Source: JBLZUR01 sp048565625 | Lineage (GTDB): Bacteria > Pseudomonadota > Alphaproteobacteria > Sphingomonadales > Sphingomonadaceae | Direction: 5' to 3' | Assembly (NCBI RefSeq): GCF_048565625.1 | Contig: NZ_JBLZUR010000002.1 | Span: forward strand, 3,100,001-3,164,000 | DNA length: 64,000 nucleotides | In this document: positions 24,036-32,975 of the stretch, one piece after another | Numbering within the stretch: the first letter of the stretch is position 1 | How the letters are laid out: each line of letters opens with the position of its first letter | Position numbers and translations under genes: made by a program | The notes under the pieces: generated by a model | Database searches by the model: none | The model's input: the letters and a program-made list of their open reading frames with translations, nothing else | Told to the model about the DNA's origin: nothing

Positions 24036-25889
24036 TTAAAGACCGAGCGCCACCGCGCTCCAGTATGTTGCTCCGGCCGCCAGATAAGCGAGGCCGAACA
24101 GATAGAGCAACATGAACGACGGCCATTTCCACCCGTTCGTTTCACGCTTGGTCACCGCGATAGTCGACAGGCACTGCGGCGCGAAGACGAACCAGGCGAG
24201 AAAGGCGAGCGCGGTCGGCAGCGGCCAGCGGTTGCGAAGGCGGTCTACCAGCGAGCTCGCCTGCTCCTCCTCATCCGCCGTGTCGATCGCGTAGACGGTG
24301 GCGAGCGAGGACACCGCCACCTCTCGCGCCGCCATCGCCGGGATGATCGACAGCGCGATCTCGTGGTTGAACCCGATCGGCCGCACCACCGGCTCCAGCA
24401 CCGACGCGATCCGCCCGGCGACCGAATACTGCACCTGGCTCTGCCCCTCCGGCGCCTGCGGGAAGGAGAGAAGCGCCCAGAGCGCGATCGTCACCATCAT
24501 GATCGTGGTGCCCGCCCGTTTTAGGAAGACGAGCGCGCGCTGCCACAGGCCCAGCGCCACGTCGCGCCAGATCGGGGCCTGGTATTTCGGCATCTCCATC
24601 ATGAAGCCGTGACTGGCCCCGCGCGCGATCGTCCGGCGCAGCACCAGCGCGGCGAGCATCGCACCGACGATCCCCGCGATGTAGAGGCTGAAGAGGACCA
24701 GTCCCTGCAAGCCCACCCCCGGCCCGACCCGCGTGTTCGGGATGAACGCCGCGATGATCACCGCATAGACGGGCAGCCGCGCCGAACAGGTCATCAGCGG
24801 CGCGATCAGGATCGTGGTCAGCCGGTCCTTCGGGTCATCGATCGTCCGCGTCGCCATGATGCCGGGGATCGCGCAGGCGAAGGAGGAGAGAAGCGGGATG
24901 AACGCGCGGCCCGAAAGGCCCACCCGCGCCATCATCCGATCCATCAGGAACGCCGCGCGGACCATGTACCCGCTCGCCTCCAGGATCAGGATGAACAGGA
25001 ACAGGATCAGGATCTGCGGCAGGAACACCACCACCGATCCCACGCCCGCGATGATGCCGTTGCTGATCGCCGACCGGATCAGCCCCTCAGGCAGCGCCGC
25101 CTCCACCGCCTTCTGCATCCAGGCGAACAGATCCTCGATCATCGCGACCGGCGCTTCCGACCAGCTGAACACCGCCTGGAACATCAGGAAGAGCAAGGCG
25201 GCCAGGATCATCGGCCCCATCACCGGGTGCAGCGCCACCGCGTCGATGCGGTGGGTGATCCGGCGCGTGGCGCTCTCCTCGACCGTCACCTTGGCGGCGA
25301 TGGCGCGGGCGCGACGTTGCAGGGCGATGATGTCGTCGCTGACCTCATGGCCGCCCTTGCGCAGCCGGATCGCACCCGCGACCAGCCCGTTCAGCGTCCC
25401 GCACAGATCGTCCAGCCCACGCTTCCTGACCGCCACCGTGCGCACCACCGGCACGCCCAGCTCGGCCGACAGCGCGTCGAGGTCGATCACCAGCCCCTCG
25501 CGCTCGGCGAGATCGACCATGTTGAGGGCCACCACCGTCGGCAGGCCCAGCGCGACCAGCTGCAGCGCGAAGCGGAGGTGGTTGTCGAGATTGGTCGCGT
25601 CGATCACCACGACGAGCGCCGAGGGCAGCCGCTCGCCCTCCTGTTTCCCGAACAGCACGTCGCGCGTCACCGACTCGTCGGGGCTGGCGGGCTCAAGGCT
25701 GTAGGTGCCAGGCAAGTCGACCACCTCGACCGGCCTGCCATCGGGCAGAAACATCCGCCCCGATTTCCGCTCGACGGTGACGCCGGGGTAATTGCCGGTC
25801 TTCTGCCGCGCGCCGGTCAGCGCGTTGAACAAAGCCGACTTGCCGGCATTAGGGTTGCCGACCAGCGCGACCAGCGGAAGCGTCGTCAT
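24036..25889 (-). CDS. feoB: Ferrous iron transporter B
   Basis: A 617-residue inner-membrane Fe(II) transporter. The N-terminal G domain shows G1 'LVGNPNAGKSALFNAL', G2 'GNYPGVTVE', G3 'DLPGTYSL' and G4 'ALNMVD'. Two Gate domains follow ('RAGTTIMMVTIALWALL' in the second), with about ten membrane helices. The start ATG overlaps the feoA stop (TGATG). FeoB is shorter than the E. coli protein, as is common in alphaproteobacteria. Confidence 0.95.
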   Translation of the reverse strand: MTTLPLVALVGNPNAGKSALFNALTGARQKTGNYPGVTVERKSGRMFLPDGRPVEVVDLPGTYSLEPASPDESVTRDVLFGKQEGERLPSALVVVIDATNLDNHLRFALQLVALGLPTVVALNMVDLAEREGLVIDLDALSAELGVPVVRTVAVRKRGLDDLCGTLNGLVAGAIRLRKGGHEVSDDIIALQRRARAIAAKVTVEESATRRITHRIDAVALHPVMGPMILAALLFLMFQAVFSWSEAPVAMIEDLFAWMQKAVEAALPEGLIRSAISNGIIAGVGSVVVFLPQILILFLFILILEASGYMVRAAFLMDRMMARVGLSGRAFIPLLSSFACAIPGIMATRTIDDPKDRLTTILIAPLMTCSARLPVYAVIIAAFIPNTRVGPGVGLQGLVLFSLYIAGIVGAMLAALVLRRTIARGASHGFMMEMPKYQAPIWRDVALGLWQRALVFLKRAGTTIMMVTIALWALLSFPQAPEGQSQVQYSVAGRIASVLEPVVRPIGFNHEIALSIIPAMAAREVAVSSLATVYAIDTADEEEQASSLVDRLRNRWPLPTALAFLAWFVFAPQCLSTIAVTKRETNGWKWPSFMLLYLFGLAYLAAGATYWSAVALGL

Positions 25890-26131
25890 CAGTGGGTCTG
25901 CTCGATCACCGTCACCGTGGCGGCATGGGCGCGGCGGATCGCGACGATCATGCGGCCGACCCGGCAGGCCAGCGGATCGCGTCCGAACGGTCCGCTGTGC
26001 AGCGCCTCGATCCTGACGCCCTCGTCGAAGCCCAGCTCGCGCATCCGCCGCCCCTCACCGTCGCTAAGGGCTGCCCAGTCTATCGAATCGATGGTGGCCG
26101 CACGGCCGCGGGGAAGCTGATCGAGGCGCAA
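25889..26131 (-). CDS. feoA: Ferrous iron transport accessory protein FeoA
   Basis: An 80-residue SH3-like cytosolic protein with 'RRMRELGFDEGVRIEALHSG' and 'ACRVGRMIVAIRRAHAATV', both typical of FeoA, which assists FeoB. It starts with TTG (MRLDQL...), lacks a strong Shine-Dalgarno sequence, and ends overlapping feoB. A Fur-box-like palindrome is 22 bases upstream. Confidence 0.9.
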   Translation of the reverse strand: MRLDQLPRGRAATIDSIDWAALSDGEGRRMRELGFDEGVRIEALHSGPFGRDPLACRVGRMIVAIRRAHAATVTVIEQTH

Positions 26132-26152
26132 TGAAGGATGTCCGCAGGTTTC

Positions 26153-26167
26153 TGCGAACGATTAGCA
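26153..26167. promoter_or_regulatory. Putative Fur-type operator upstream of feoA
   Basis: TGCGAACGATTAGCA is an imperfect palindrome (TGC at one end, GCA at the other, AT-rich centre) located 22 bases before the feoA start. It resembles alphaproteobacterial Fur/Mur boxes of the TGC-N9-GCA type. Regulation of feo by Fur is established in many bacteria; this particular site is an inference from similarity and position. Confidence 0.35.
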
Positions 26168-26233
26168 AGACCGGTCCTCTCCGTCCACCGCTTAACCCTC
26201 GACCAACGTTCCGGCACGGCGAGAAGCAGCAAC

Positions 26234-27142
26234 CTAATCGTGGCTCCGTCCGAAATCCGGCGCGGCATCGTCCTGCCCCTGTTCGATGATCGACCGCCGC
26301 ACCGCCCGCGTCCGCGTGAACAGCTCGTAAAGCGTGTCGCCGTCGCCCCAGCGGATCGCGCGCTGCAGGGCAGTCAGGTCCTCGCTGAACCGCTGCAGCA
26401 TTTCCAGTACCGCGTCCTTGTTCGCCAGGAAAACGTCGCGCCACATCGTCGGGTCGGACGCGGCGATGCGGGTGAAGTCGCGGAAGCCGCCGGCCGAGAA
26501 CTTGATCACCTCGCTTCGCGTCACCTCCTCCATGTCGGATGCGGTGCCGACGATGGTGTAGGCGATCAGGTGCGGCAGATGGCTGGTCACGGCGAGCACG
26601 AGGTCGTGGTGCCGCGCGTCCATGATCTCGACATTGGCCCCCAGCCGCTCCCAGAAACTGCGCAGCCGCTCGACCGCCGCCTCCGGCGCATCGGCGGGCG
26701 GCGTCAGGATGCACCAGCGGCCCTTGAACAGGCTAGCGAACCCCGCCTCCGGCCCGCTGTTCTCCGTGCCCGCGACCGGGTGGCCCGGAATCACGACATG
26801 GCCGGGCAGCACCTCGGCCAGCGCATTCGCCACCGCCTCCTTGGATGATCCCACGTCGGACACGATCGCATCTGCCGGCAAATCCGCCGCAATCGCCTCG
26901 CCGACACTGCGCATTCCGCCGAGCGGCACCGCCAGGATGACGAGGTCGGCGTCGATCACCGCCGCACCCGCTGTGTCGGTCACGTCGTCGGCGAAGCCCA
27001 GCTCGATCGCCTTGGCGCGGACATCGGGGTTGGCATCATGTCCGGTGATCGCGACGGTCGGCATCTCCGCCCGGATCGCCCGTGCGATCGAGGAGCCGAT
27101 CAGCCCCAGGCCGATGATCGAGACGCGGGAGAATGGCAGCAT
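26234..27142 (-). CDS. tyrA: Prephenate/arogenate dehydrogenase
   Basis: A 302-residue NAD(P)-dependent dehydrogenase of tyrosine synthesis. N-terminal Rossmann 'VSIIGLGLIGSSIARAI'; substrate block 'VIPGHPVAGTENSGPEAGF' with the catalytic His; 'VTSHLPHLIAYTIVGT' is the second conserved region. There is no chorismate mutase domain, so it is the monofunctional cyclohexadienyl type (TyrC-like). The ATG at 27142 shares its A with the hisC stop. Confidence 0.93.
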   Translation of the reverse strand: MLPFSRVSIIGLGLIGSSIARAIRAEMPTVAITGHDANPDVRAKAIELGFADDVTDTAGAAVIDADLVILAVPLGGMRSVGEAIAADLPADAIVSDVGSSKEAVANALAEVLPGHVVIPGHPVAGTENSGPEAGFASLFKGRWCILTPPADAPEAAVERLRSFWERLGANVEIMDARHHDLVLAVTSHLPHLIAYTIVGTASDMEEVTRSEVIKFSAGGFRDFTRIAASDPTMWRDVFLANKDAVLEMLQRFSEDLTALQRAIRWGDGDTLYELFTRTRAVRRSIIEQGQDDAAPDFGRSHD

Positions 27143-28245
27143 CAGGCGGATACGGTCTGCGCCTGCGCGACCAGCTCCTTGAGCCCCGCGACCACGCCCT
27201 TCACCTCGTCCTCGGTGCCGATGGTAATGCGCAAGGCATGGGGCAGCCCCTGATTGGGCAGCCAGCGGACGATGTATCCCCGGTCCATCAGCCCATGATA
27301 GGCGGTCTCGGCCGACAGCGCGCCCTCGAACAGCACCAGCACGAAGTTCGCCTTGCTCGGCACCGCACGCAGGCCGATCGCCTCGACTTGCTCCGCGAAC
27401 CATGCCCGCCAGCGGTCGTTATGCGCCCGGCTAGCTTCGACGAAGTCATCGGCGGAAAGAGCCGCGATCGCCGCCTCCTGCCCCGCCGTCGTCACGTTGA
27501 ACGGCGCGCGGATGCGGTGCATCGCATCGATCGCCTTCGCCGATCCGTAACCCCAGCCGATCCGCTCGGCGGCAAGGCCGTGGATCTTGGAAAAGGTCCG
27601 CGTCACCAGCACGTTCGGCTCGCTCTCGGCCAGCGCCAGCCCGCCATCGTCCTCGGCCTCGGTCAGGTATTCGGCATAGGCTTGGTCGATCACCAGCATG
27701 CAGTCCTTCGGCAGCCCGGCATGCAGCCGCGCGATCTCCGCCTTGGGGATGAACGTGCCGGTCGGGTTGTTCGGATTGGCGACGAACACCACCCGCGTCC
27801 GCGCGTTTACATGGGCGAGCAGCGTGTCGACATTGGTGCCGTAATCCTCGTCCGGTGCCTCGACCGGCGTCGCCCCGACGCGCCGCGCCGCGAGCGGGTA
27901 GACCGAGAATCCGTAGCGGACGTACAGCACCTCGTCGCCATGCCCGGCATAGGCCCCGGCGACGAGATGCAGGATCTCGTCCGATCCCGTCCCGTAGATG
28001 ATCCGCGCCGGATCCAGCCCGTACTTCGCCGCCAGCGCCTCACGCAGCTTCGCCGCCGCCGCATCGGGATAGCGATCCAGCGTCACCTCCGCCGCCGCGA
28101 ACGCCGCCTTGGCGGCCGCGCTGGTGCCCAGCGGGTTCTCGTTGGACGACAGCTTGTGGACGCGCCGGCCATCGTCGGTCGTAGCGCGGCCGGGAACATA
28201 GGGCGCGATCGCCGTGATCCACGGCTTGGGTATGGGTTCGCTCAT
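27142..28245 (-). CDS. hisC: Histidinol-phosphate aminotransferase
   Basis: A 367-residue PLP enzyme of fold type I. It shows 'KLSSNENPLGTSAAAKAA', 'VFVANPNNPTGTF', 'VIDQAYAEYL' and the PLP-lysine 'VTRTFSKIHGLAAERIGWGY'. In sphingomonads and Zymomonas-type bacteria such a hisC is coupled to tyrC and the product also transaminates aromatic acids, which the TGATG overlap with tyrA supports. Divergent from metX. Confidence 0.93.
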   Translation of the reverse strand: MSEPIPKPWITAIAPYVPGRATTDDGRRVHKLSSNENPLGTSAAAKAAFAAAEVTLDRYPDAAAAKLREALAAKYGLDPARIIYGTGSDEILHLVAGAYAGHGDEVLYVRYGFSVYPLAARRVGATPVEAPDEDYGTNVDTLLAHVNARTRVVFVANPNNPTGTFIPKAEIARLHAGLPKDCMLVIDQAYAEYLTEAEDDGGLALAESEPNVLVTRTFSKIHGLAAERIGWGYGSAKAIDAMHRIRAPFNVTTAGQEAAIAALSADDFVEASRAHNDRWRAWFAEQVEAIGLRAVPSKANFVLVLFEGALSAETAYHGLMDRGYIVRWLPNQGLPHALRITIGTEDEVKGVVAGLKELVAQAQTVSA

Positions 28246-28300
28246 GGCCGCGCGCTTTAGCCGAGCCGGTGGAGGAGGTGAAGGCGTACCCTCACGCCGC

Positions 28301-28405
28301 CCATCCCGAGCGAAGTCGAGGGACCCACATCGAGCGAAGCCGAGATGTCCTATCTGCCAAGACCTCGGCTACGCTCGGCCATCGCCCTCGACTTCGCTCG
28401 GGACA
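28301..28405. repeat. Nested double palindrome, family A variant, in the hisC-metX promoter gap
   Basis: The outer arms CCATCCCGAGCGAAGTCGAG at 28301 and the matching CCCTCGACTTCGCTCGGGA ending near 28403 enclose a second pair, ATCGAGCGAAGCCGAGA (28329) and CCTCGGCTACGCTCGG (28363). The element ends eight bases before the metX ATG, so it should form a stable structure in the metX leader. Confidence 0.82.
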
Positions 28406-28412
28406 GACGGTG

Positions 28413-29576
28413 ATGGCCCACGTTGACACCCGCCCCGCCCCCGCGCATCGCGCCCCCATGCTGGACACGCGCTTCGGCCTCGATCGTCGCGTCACTCTGC
28501 CCGGGCCGCTGGCGCTCGATGGCGGCGGCAGCCTCGCGCCGGTCGAGATCGCCTACGAGACCTATGGCTCGCTCCACGCCGATCGCGGGAACGCCATCCT
28601 CGTCTGTCACGCGCTGACCGGCGATCACCACGTCGCCTCCGCCCATCCGATTACTGGCAAGCCAGGCTGGTGGGCGCGAATGGTGGGGCCGGGCAAGCCG
28701 ATCGACACCGATCGCTGGTTCGTGATCTGCGCCAACGTGATCGGTTCCTGCCTCGGCTCCAGCGGCCCCGCCTCGACCGATCCGGCCACCGGCAAGCCCT
28801 ACGCCATGACCTTCCCGGTCATCACGCTCCGCGACATGGCGCGCGCGCAGGCGATGCTGATCGATCATCTCGGCATCGACCGCCTCTTCGCGGTGGTCGG
28901 CGGGTCAATGGGCGGGATGCAGGTGCTGGAATGGGCGGCGACCTTTCCGGATCGCGTCCGCTCCGCCGTCATCATCGCGTCCGCTGCCCGCCATTCCGCG
29001 CAGAACATCGCCTTTCACGAGGTCGGGCGGCAGGCGATCATGGCCGATCCTAAATGGCGCGGCGGCGACTATTACGACAGCGGCGATCCGCCCGCCGCCG
29101 GCCTCGCCGTCGCCCGCATGGCGGCCCACATCACCTATCTGTCGGAGGCGGGCCTGACGAGCAAGTTCGGCCGCCGCCTCCAGGCGCGGGAGGCGAAGAC
29201 CTTCGGCTTCGACGCCGACTTCCAGATCGAAAGCTACCTGCGGCATCAGGGCCTCAGCTTCACCGACCGCTTCGACGCCAACTCGTACCTCTACATCACC
29301 CGGGCGATGGACTATTTCGATCTGGCGGAGGAGCATGGCGGCACCCTCGCCAACGCCTTTGCCCGGTCGCAGACCCGCTTCTGCCTGGTCAGCTTCGACA
29401 CCGACTGGCTCTATCCGACCGCCGAATCCCGCGCCATCGTCCAGGCGCTGAACGCCACCGGCGCGGAGGCGAGCTTCGTCGAACTCTCCTCCCCCTTCGG
29501 CCACGACGCCTTCCTCCTCGACGTGCCCGAACTCGACCGGGTGGTCGGCGGCTTCCTGCGCGGCGGGCGCGCGTGA
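28413..29576 (+). CDS. metX: Homoserine O-acetyltransferase
   Basis: A 387-residue alpha/beta hydrolase of methionine synthesis. The nucleophile elbow is 'VVGGSMGGMQVLEWA' (Ser about 157); the oxyanion and early block is 'LVCHALTGDHHVAS'; the catalytic His is in 'SPFGHDAFLLDV'. The ATG at 28413 is eight bases beyond a strong palindrome; a second ATG at 28458 (MLDTRFGLD) could be the true start. metX, a GNAT gene and metW overlap in one transcript. Confidence 0.94.
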   Translation: MAHVDTRPAPAHRAPMLDTRFGLDRRVTLPGPLALDGGGSLAPVEIAYETYGSLHADRGNAILVCHALTGDHHVASAHPITGKPGWWARMVGPGKPIDTDRWFVICANVIGSCLGSSGPASTDPATGKPYAMTFPVITLRDMARAQAMLIDHLGIDRLFAVVGGSMGGMQVLEWAATFPDRVRSAVIIASAARHSAQNIAFHEVGRQAIMADPKWRGGDYYDSGDPPAAGLAVARMAAHITYLSEAGLTSKFGRRLQAREAKTFGFDADFQIESYLRHQGLSFTDRFDANSYLYITRAMDYFDLAEEHGGTLANAFARSQTRFCLVSFDTDWLYPTAESRAIVQALNATGAEASFVELSSPFGHDAFLLDVPELDRVVGGFLRGGRA

Positions 29577-30007
29577 TGGACCCGGCCTACACCCTCTCCG
29601 ACGATCCCGCCGCGCTCCAGCTGGACGTGATCCACGGATATCTGTCCCGCAGCTACTGGTCGCCGGGCATCGGACGCGATCTCGTCGCCCGCGCCCTCGC
29701 CGGGTCGCATTGCGTGGGCGTCTACAAGGACGGAGTGCAGGTCGCCTTCGCTCGGGTCGTCACCGATCACGCGACCTTCGCCCATCTTGCCGACGTCTTC
29801 GTGCTGGAGGATCATCAGGGCAAAGGCCTCGCCTCCGCGATGCTCGGCTACTTCCACGGCCATCCGCGCCTGCAGAACCTCCGCCGCTGGACGCTGAACA
29901 CCCGCGACGCGCACAGCCTCTACGAACGGCACGGCTGGACCCGCATCACCGAAGGCGACCCCGCGCCCTTCATGCAGCGCTACGATCCGCAGGCGTCAAG
30001 CCGGTGA
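29576..30007 (+). CDS. GNAT family N-acetyltransferase inside the metX-metW operon
   Basis: A 143-residue GNAT with the acetyl-CoA loop 'VFVLEDHQGKGLASAMLGYF' (motif A, about residues 78-97) and 'LYERHGWTRI' near the end. Its first ATG overlaps the metX stop (TGATG) and its stop overlaps the metW GTG (GTGA), so it is strictly co-translated with methionine genes. The substrate is unknown. Confidence 0.87.
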   Translation: MDPAYTLSDDPAALQLDVIHGYLSRSYWSPGIGRDLVARALAGSHCVGVYKDGVQVAFARVVTDHATFAHLADVFVLEDHQGKGLASAMLGYFHGHPRLQNLRRWTLNTRDAHSLYERHGWTRITEGDPAPFMQRYDPQASSR

Positions 30008-30594
30008 CCGGTCTCCGCCCCGATCTCGCGATCATCGCCGCCAATGTGGAGCCGGGCAGCCGGGTGCTCGATGTCGGCTGCGGGGACGGCGCGCTGATGG
30101 TGGCCCTCCGTGACCAGCGGCAGGTGAGCGCGCGTGGCATCGAGATCGACGGCCGTGATGTCGCCACCGCCGTCTCGCGCGGCCTGTCGGTGGTGCAGGG
30201 GGACGCCGACGTGGACCTCGCCGGCTACCCCGATGGTGCGTTCGATTACGCGATCCTCAGCCAGACGCTGCAGACGACGCGCGCGCCCGACAAGGTGCTC
30301 GAACAGCTGCTCCGCATCGGCCGCCGCGCCTTCGTCTCATTCCCAAACTTCGCGCATTGGCGAGTGCGGGCATCGCTGCTCTGGGGTGGGCGGATGCCGG
30401 TCACCCGCACACTGCCGATCGCCTGGTACGCCACGCCGAACATCCACCACGTCACGGTGGACGACTTCCGCGCGCTGGTGAAGGAACGCGGCATTACTCT
30501 GGAACGCGCCTGGTTCCTGAACGGCGACCGCCAGACCAGCGCCGCCGCCGCCAACTTCCGGGCGGAACACGCGGTGTTCCTGATCCGCCGCTAG
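30004..30594 (+). CDS. metW: Methionine biosynthesis protein MetW
   Basis: A 196-residue methyltransferase-fold protein: 'GSRVLDVGCGDGALMVALRD' (motif I), 'YAILSQTLQTTRAPDKVLEQ', 'RAFVSFPNFAHWRVR' and 'NIHHVTVDDFRAL' are characteristic of MetW. In the family MetW partners MetX in the acetyltransferase step. Starts at a GTG overlapping the GNAT stop. It ends at CTAG, which is also the pheT stop on the other strand. Confidence 0.93.
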   Translation: MTGLRPDLAIIAANVEPGSRVLDVGCGDGALMVALRDQRQVSARGIEIDGRDVATAVSRGLSVVQGDADVDLAGYPDGAFDYAILSQTLQTTRAPDKVLEQLLRIGRRAFVSFPNFAHWRVRASLLWGGRMPVTRTLPIAWYATPNIHHVTVDDFRALVKERGITLERAWFLNGDRQTSAAAANFRAEHAVFLIRR

Positions 30595-32975
30595 CCCCGC
30601 AGCGTCGCCCCGGCCTTCGCCGCCGCCGCGACGATCCGCTCGGAAATCGCCTTCAGCTCCGCATCGGTAAAGCTCTTCTCAGCCGGCTGCAGCGTCACCT
30701 CGATCGCCACCGACTTCTGCCCCTCCGGCACGCCCGCGCCGGTGAACACGTCGAACAGGGCCGCATCCACGATCGCCACCTTGTCCGCGGCCCTGACCGC
30801 GCGGAGCAGCGCGTCGGCCGGTGCTTCTGCACCCAGTAGGAACGCGAAATCGCGCTTCACCGCCTGCAATGCCGGCGGCGCGTAGGCCACCCGCATGAAC
30901 CCGCTCTCGCGCTTGGCCGGCACCGCATCCAGGAAGATCTCCGCCGCGACCGCCGTGCCGTCGAGGTCGAAGGCCTTGGCGAGCGAAGGATGCAACTCGC
31001 CGAACTCGGCCAGCACCTGCTTCGGCCCAAGGCACAGGCGCGCCGACCGGCCGGGGTGATAGGCGGCACCTGCGCCGTCCAGCACCTGCAACCGCTCCAC
31101 CGGCGCGCCAGCCGCCGCGAGGATCGCGACAGCCTCCGCCTTCGCGTCATAGGCATCGAACGCCTGCGCCTTGCCGCCCTGCCAGCTCCGGCCGACGCGG
31201 TCGCCCGTTAGTAGCAGGCCAAGCGTCGTCCGCTCGCCATCCGCCAGATAGCGCCGCCCGATCTCAAAGAGACGGATGCTCGTCGCCCCGCGATCGGCAT
31301 TGCGCCGGGCCGCGCCGATCAGGCCGGGCAGCAGCGAGGGCCGCATGACCTTCAGATCCTCGCTGATCGGATTGGCCAGCGTCCAAGCGCCCCCGCCAAA
31401 CGGTGCCGCTTCCTTCTCGGCGATGAACGACCAGGTCACCGCCTCGTTCAGCCCGCGCGCCGCCGCCGTCCGCCGCACCCGGCGCTCGACAAGCTGCTCG
31501 GGGCGGGCGGTCGGCTTCGCGACACCCTCGGCACGCGGCAGCGGGGTGACCGGCACCTTGTCGATGCCCTCGATGCGGATCACCTCCTCGACCAGATCGG
31601 CCGGCCCGTCCACGTCGCGCCGCCATGTCGGCACGGTGACGGTCCAGTCGCTCGCTACGGCGAATCCGAGCCGTTCGAGGATCGCCTTCTGCCGATCCGC
31701 CGCGACTGCAAGTCCGCCCAGCGTCTCGCAAAGCGTAGGATCGTAACGCACGGTCCGGTTGGCCGCAGGCGAAGTCCCCGCTCGCGTCACAGCACTCGGC
31801 CGTCCGCCGCAATGCTCGATCACCAGCCGCGTCGCCAGCGCCAGCCCCTCCTCGACAAAAGCCGGATCGACGCCTCGTTCGAACCGCTGGCGAGCGTCGC
31901 TGGTCAGCCCCAGCTTCTGCCCGGTCAGCGCGATGTGATCGGGATCGAAGAACGCGCATTCGATCAGCACGTCTGTGGTCGTCTCCGACGCACCCGAAGC
32001 CTCCCCACCCATCACGCCCGCGATACCCAGCACCCCCGCTTCGTCGGCGATCACCGTCATCGACGGGTCGAGCGCATAGGTCTTGCCGTTCAAGGCCAGC
32101 AGTTCCTCGCCCTGTACCGCTTTCCGTGCGGTCAGCCCGCCTGTCAGCTTGGCGCGGTCATAGACGTGCAGCGGACGGCCAAGGTCGATCGACACGAAGT
32201 TGGTGATATCGACCAGAGCGGAGATCGGCTTCTGCCCGACCGCCTTCAGCCTGTCCGCCATCCACTTCGGCGCCGGGCCATTCGTGACGCCGGACACGTT
32301 CTGCGCGTAGAAGGCCGGGCACCCCGCCGGATCGTCTGTCTGTACCTCTGGCGCGGCTTCGTCACCCACCACCGGCTCCAGCGACGTCTGCCGATAAACC
32401 TCCGCCAGCGGCCTCAGCGTCCCCAGCCCCGCCGCCGCCAGATCGCGCGCGATGCCCCGGACGCCCATGCAATCCTGCCGGTTCGGCGTGATCGCCACGT
32501 CGAACAGCGGATCGTCCAGCCCCGCCCATTGGGCATAGACGGCACCAACCGGCGCATCCTCGGGCAGCTCGATGATCCCGTCATGGTCCTCCCCAAGCTG
32601 CAGCTCGCGGGTCGAACACATCATGCCGTTCGACTCGACACCGCGGATCGCCGCGACCTTCAGGGTGATGTCCGCACCCGGCACATACGCACCGGGCGGG
32701 CCGAACACTCCGACCAGCCCCGCCCGCGCATTCGGCGCGCCGCAGACCACCTGCAGCGGACCGTCACCGGCATCCACGGACAGCACCTGCAGCTTGTCCG
32801 CCTGCGGATGCCGCTCGGCCGTCAGCACCCGGGCGATGCGGAACGGCGCCAGCGCCTCCGCCGCGTTCTCCACGCTTTCGACCTCCAGGCCGATGCGGGT
32901 CAGCGTCTCGGCCACCTCAGTCGCTGTGGCGTCGGTGAGGAGATGCCCCTTGAGCCAGGACAGGGTGAACTTCAT
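30591..32975 (-). CDS. pheT: Phenylalanine-tRNA ligase beta subunit
   Basis: A 794-residue subunit. In order: N-terminal EMAP/tRNA-binding fold ('LQVVCGAPNARAGLVGVFGP'), B3/B4 editing region, B5 domain ('ILERLGFAVASDWTVTVPTW'), catalytic-like core ('LNEAVTWSFIAEKEAAPFGG') and C-terminal anticodon-binding fold ('RVAYAPPALQAVKRDFAFLL'). Works with PheS as an alpha2-beta2 tetramer. The ATG at 32975 overlaps the pheS stop (ATGA). Its TAG stop is shared with metW through CTAG. Confidence 0.96.
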   Translation of the reverse strand: MKFTLSWLKGHLLTDATATEVAETLTRIGLEVESVENAAEALAPFRIARVLTAERHPQADKLQVLSVDAGDGPLQVVCGAPNARAGLVGVFGPPGAYVPGADITLKVAAIRGVESNGMMCSTRELQLGEDHDGIIELPEDAPVGAVYAQWAGLDDPLFDVAITPNRQDCMGVRGIARDLAAAGLGTLRPLAEVYRQTSLEPVVGDEAAPEVQTDDPAGCPAFYAQNVSGVTNGPAPKWMADRLKAVGQKPISALVDITNFVSIDLGRPLHVYDRAKLTGGLTARKAVQGEELLALNGKTYALDPSMTVIADEAGVLGIAGVMGGEASGASETTTDVLIECAFFDPDHIALTGQKLGLTSDARQRFERGVDPAFVEEGLALATRLVIEHCGGRPSAVTRAGTSPAANRTVRYDPTLCETLGGLAVAADRQKAILERLGFAVASDWTVTVPTWRRDVDGPADLVEEVIRIEGIDKVPVTPLPRAEGVAKPTARPEQLVERRVRRTAAARGLNEAVTWSFIAEKEAAPFGGGAWTLANPISEDLKVMRPSLLPGLIGAARRNADRGATSIRLFEIGRRYLADGERTTLGLLLTGDRVGRSWQGGKAQAFDAYDAKAEAVAILAAAGAPVERLQVLDGAGAAYHPGRSARLCLGPKQVLAEFGELHPSLAKAFDLDGTAVAAEIFLDAVPAKRESGFMRVAYAPPALQAVKRDFAFLLGAEAPADALLRAVRAADKVAIVDAALFDVFTGAGVPEGQKSVAIEVTLQPAEKSFTDAELKAISERIVAAAAKAGATLRG

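Noticed and set aside
28246..28412. SAM riboswitch in front of metX
   Set aside because: The gap is almost entirely the nested palindrome and does not show the conserved cores of SAM-I or SAM-II aptamers as far as I can tell by eye.
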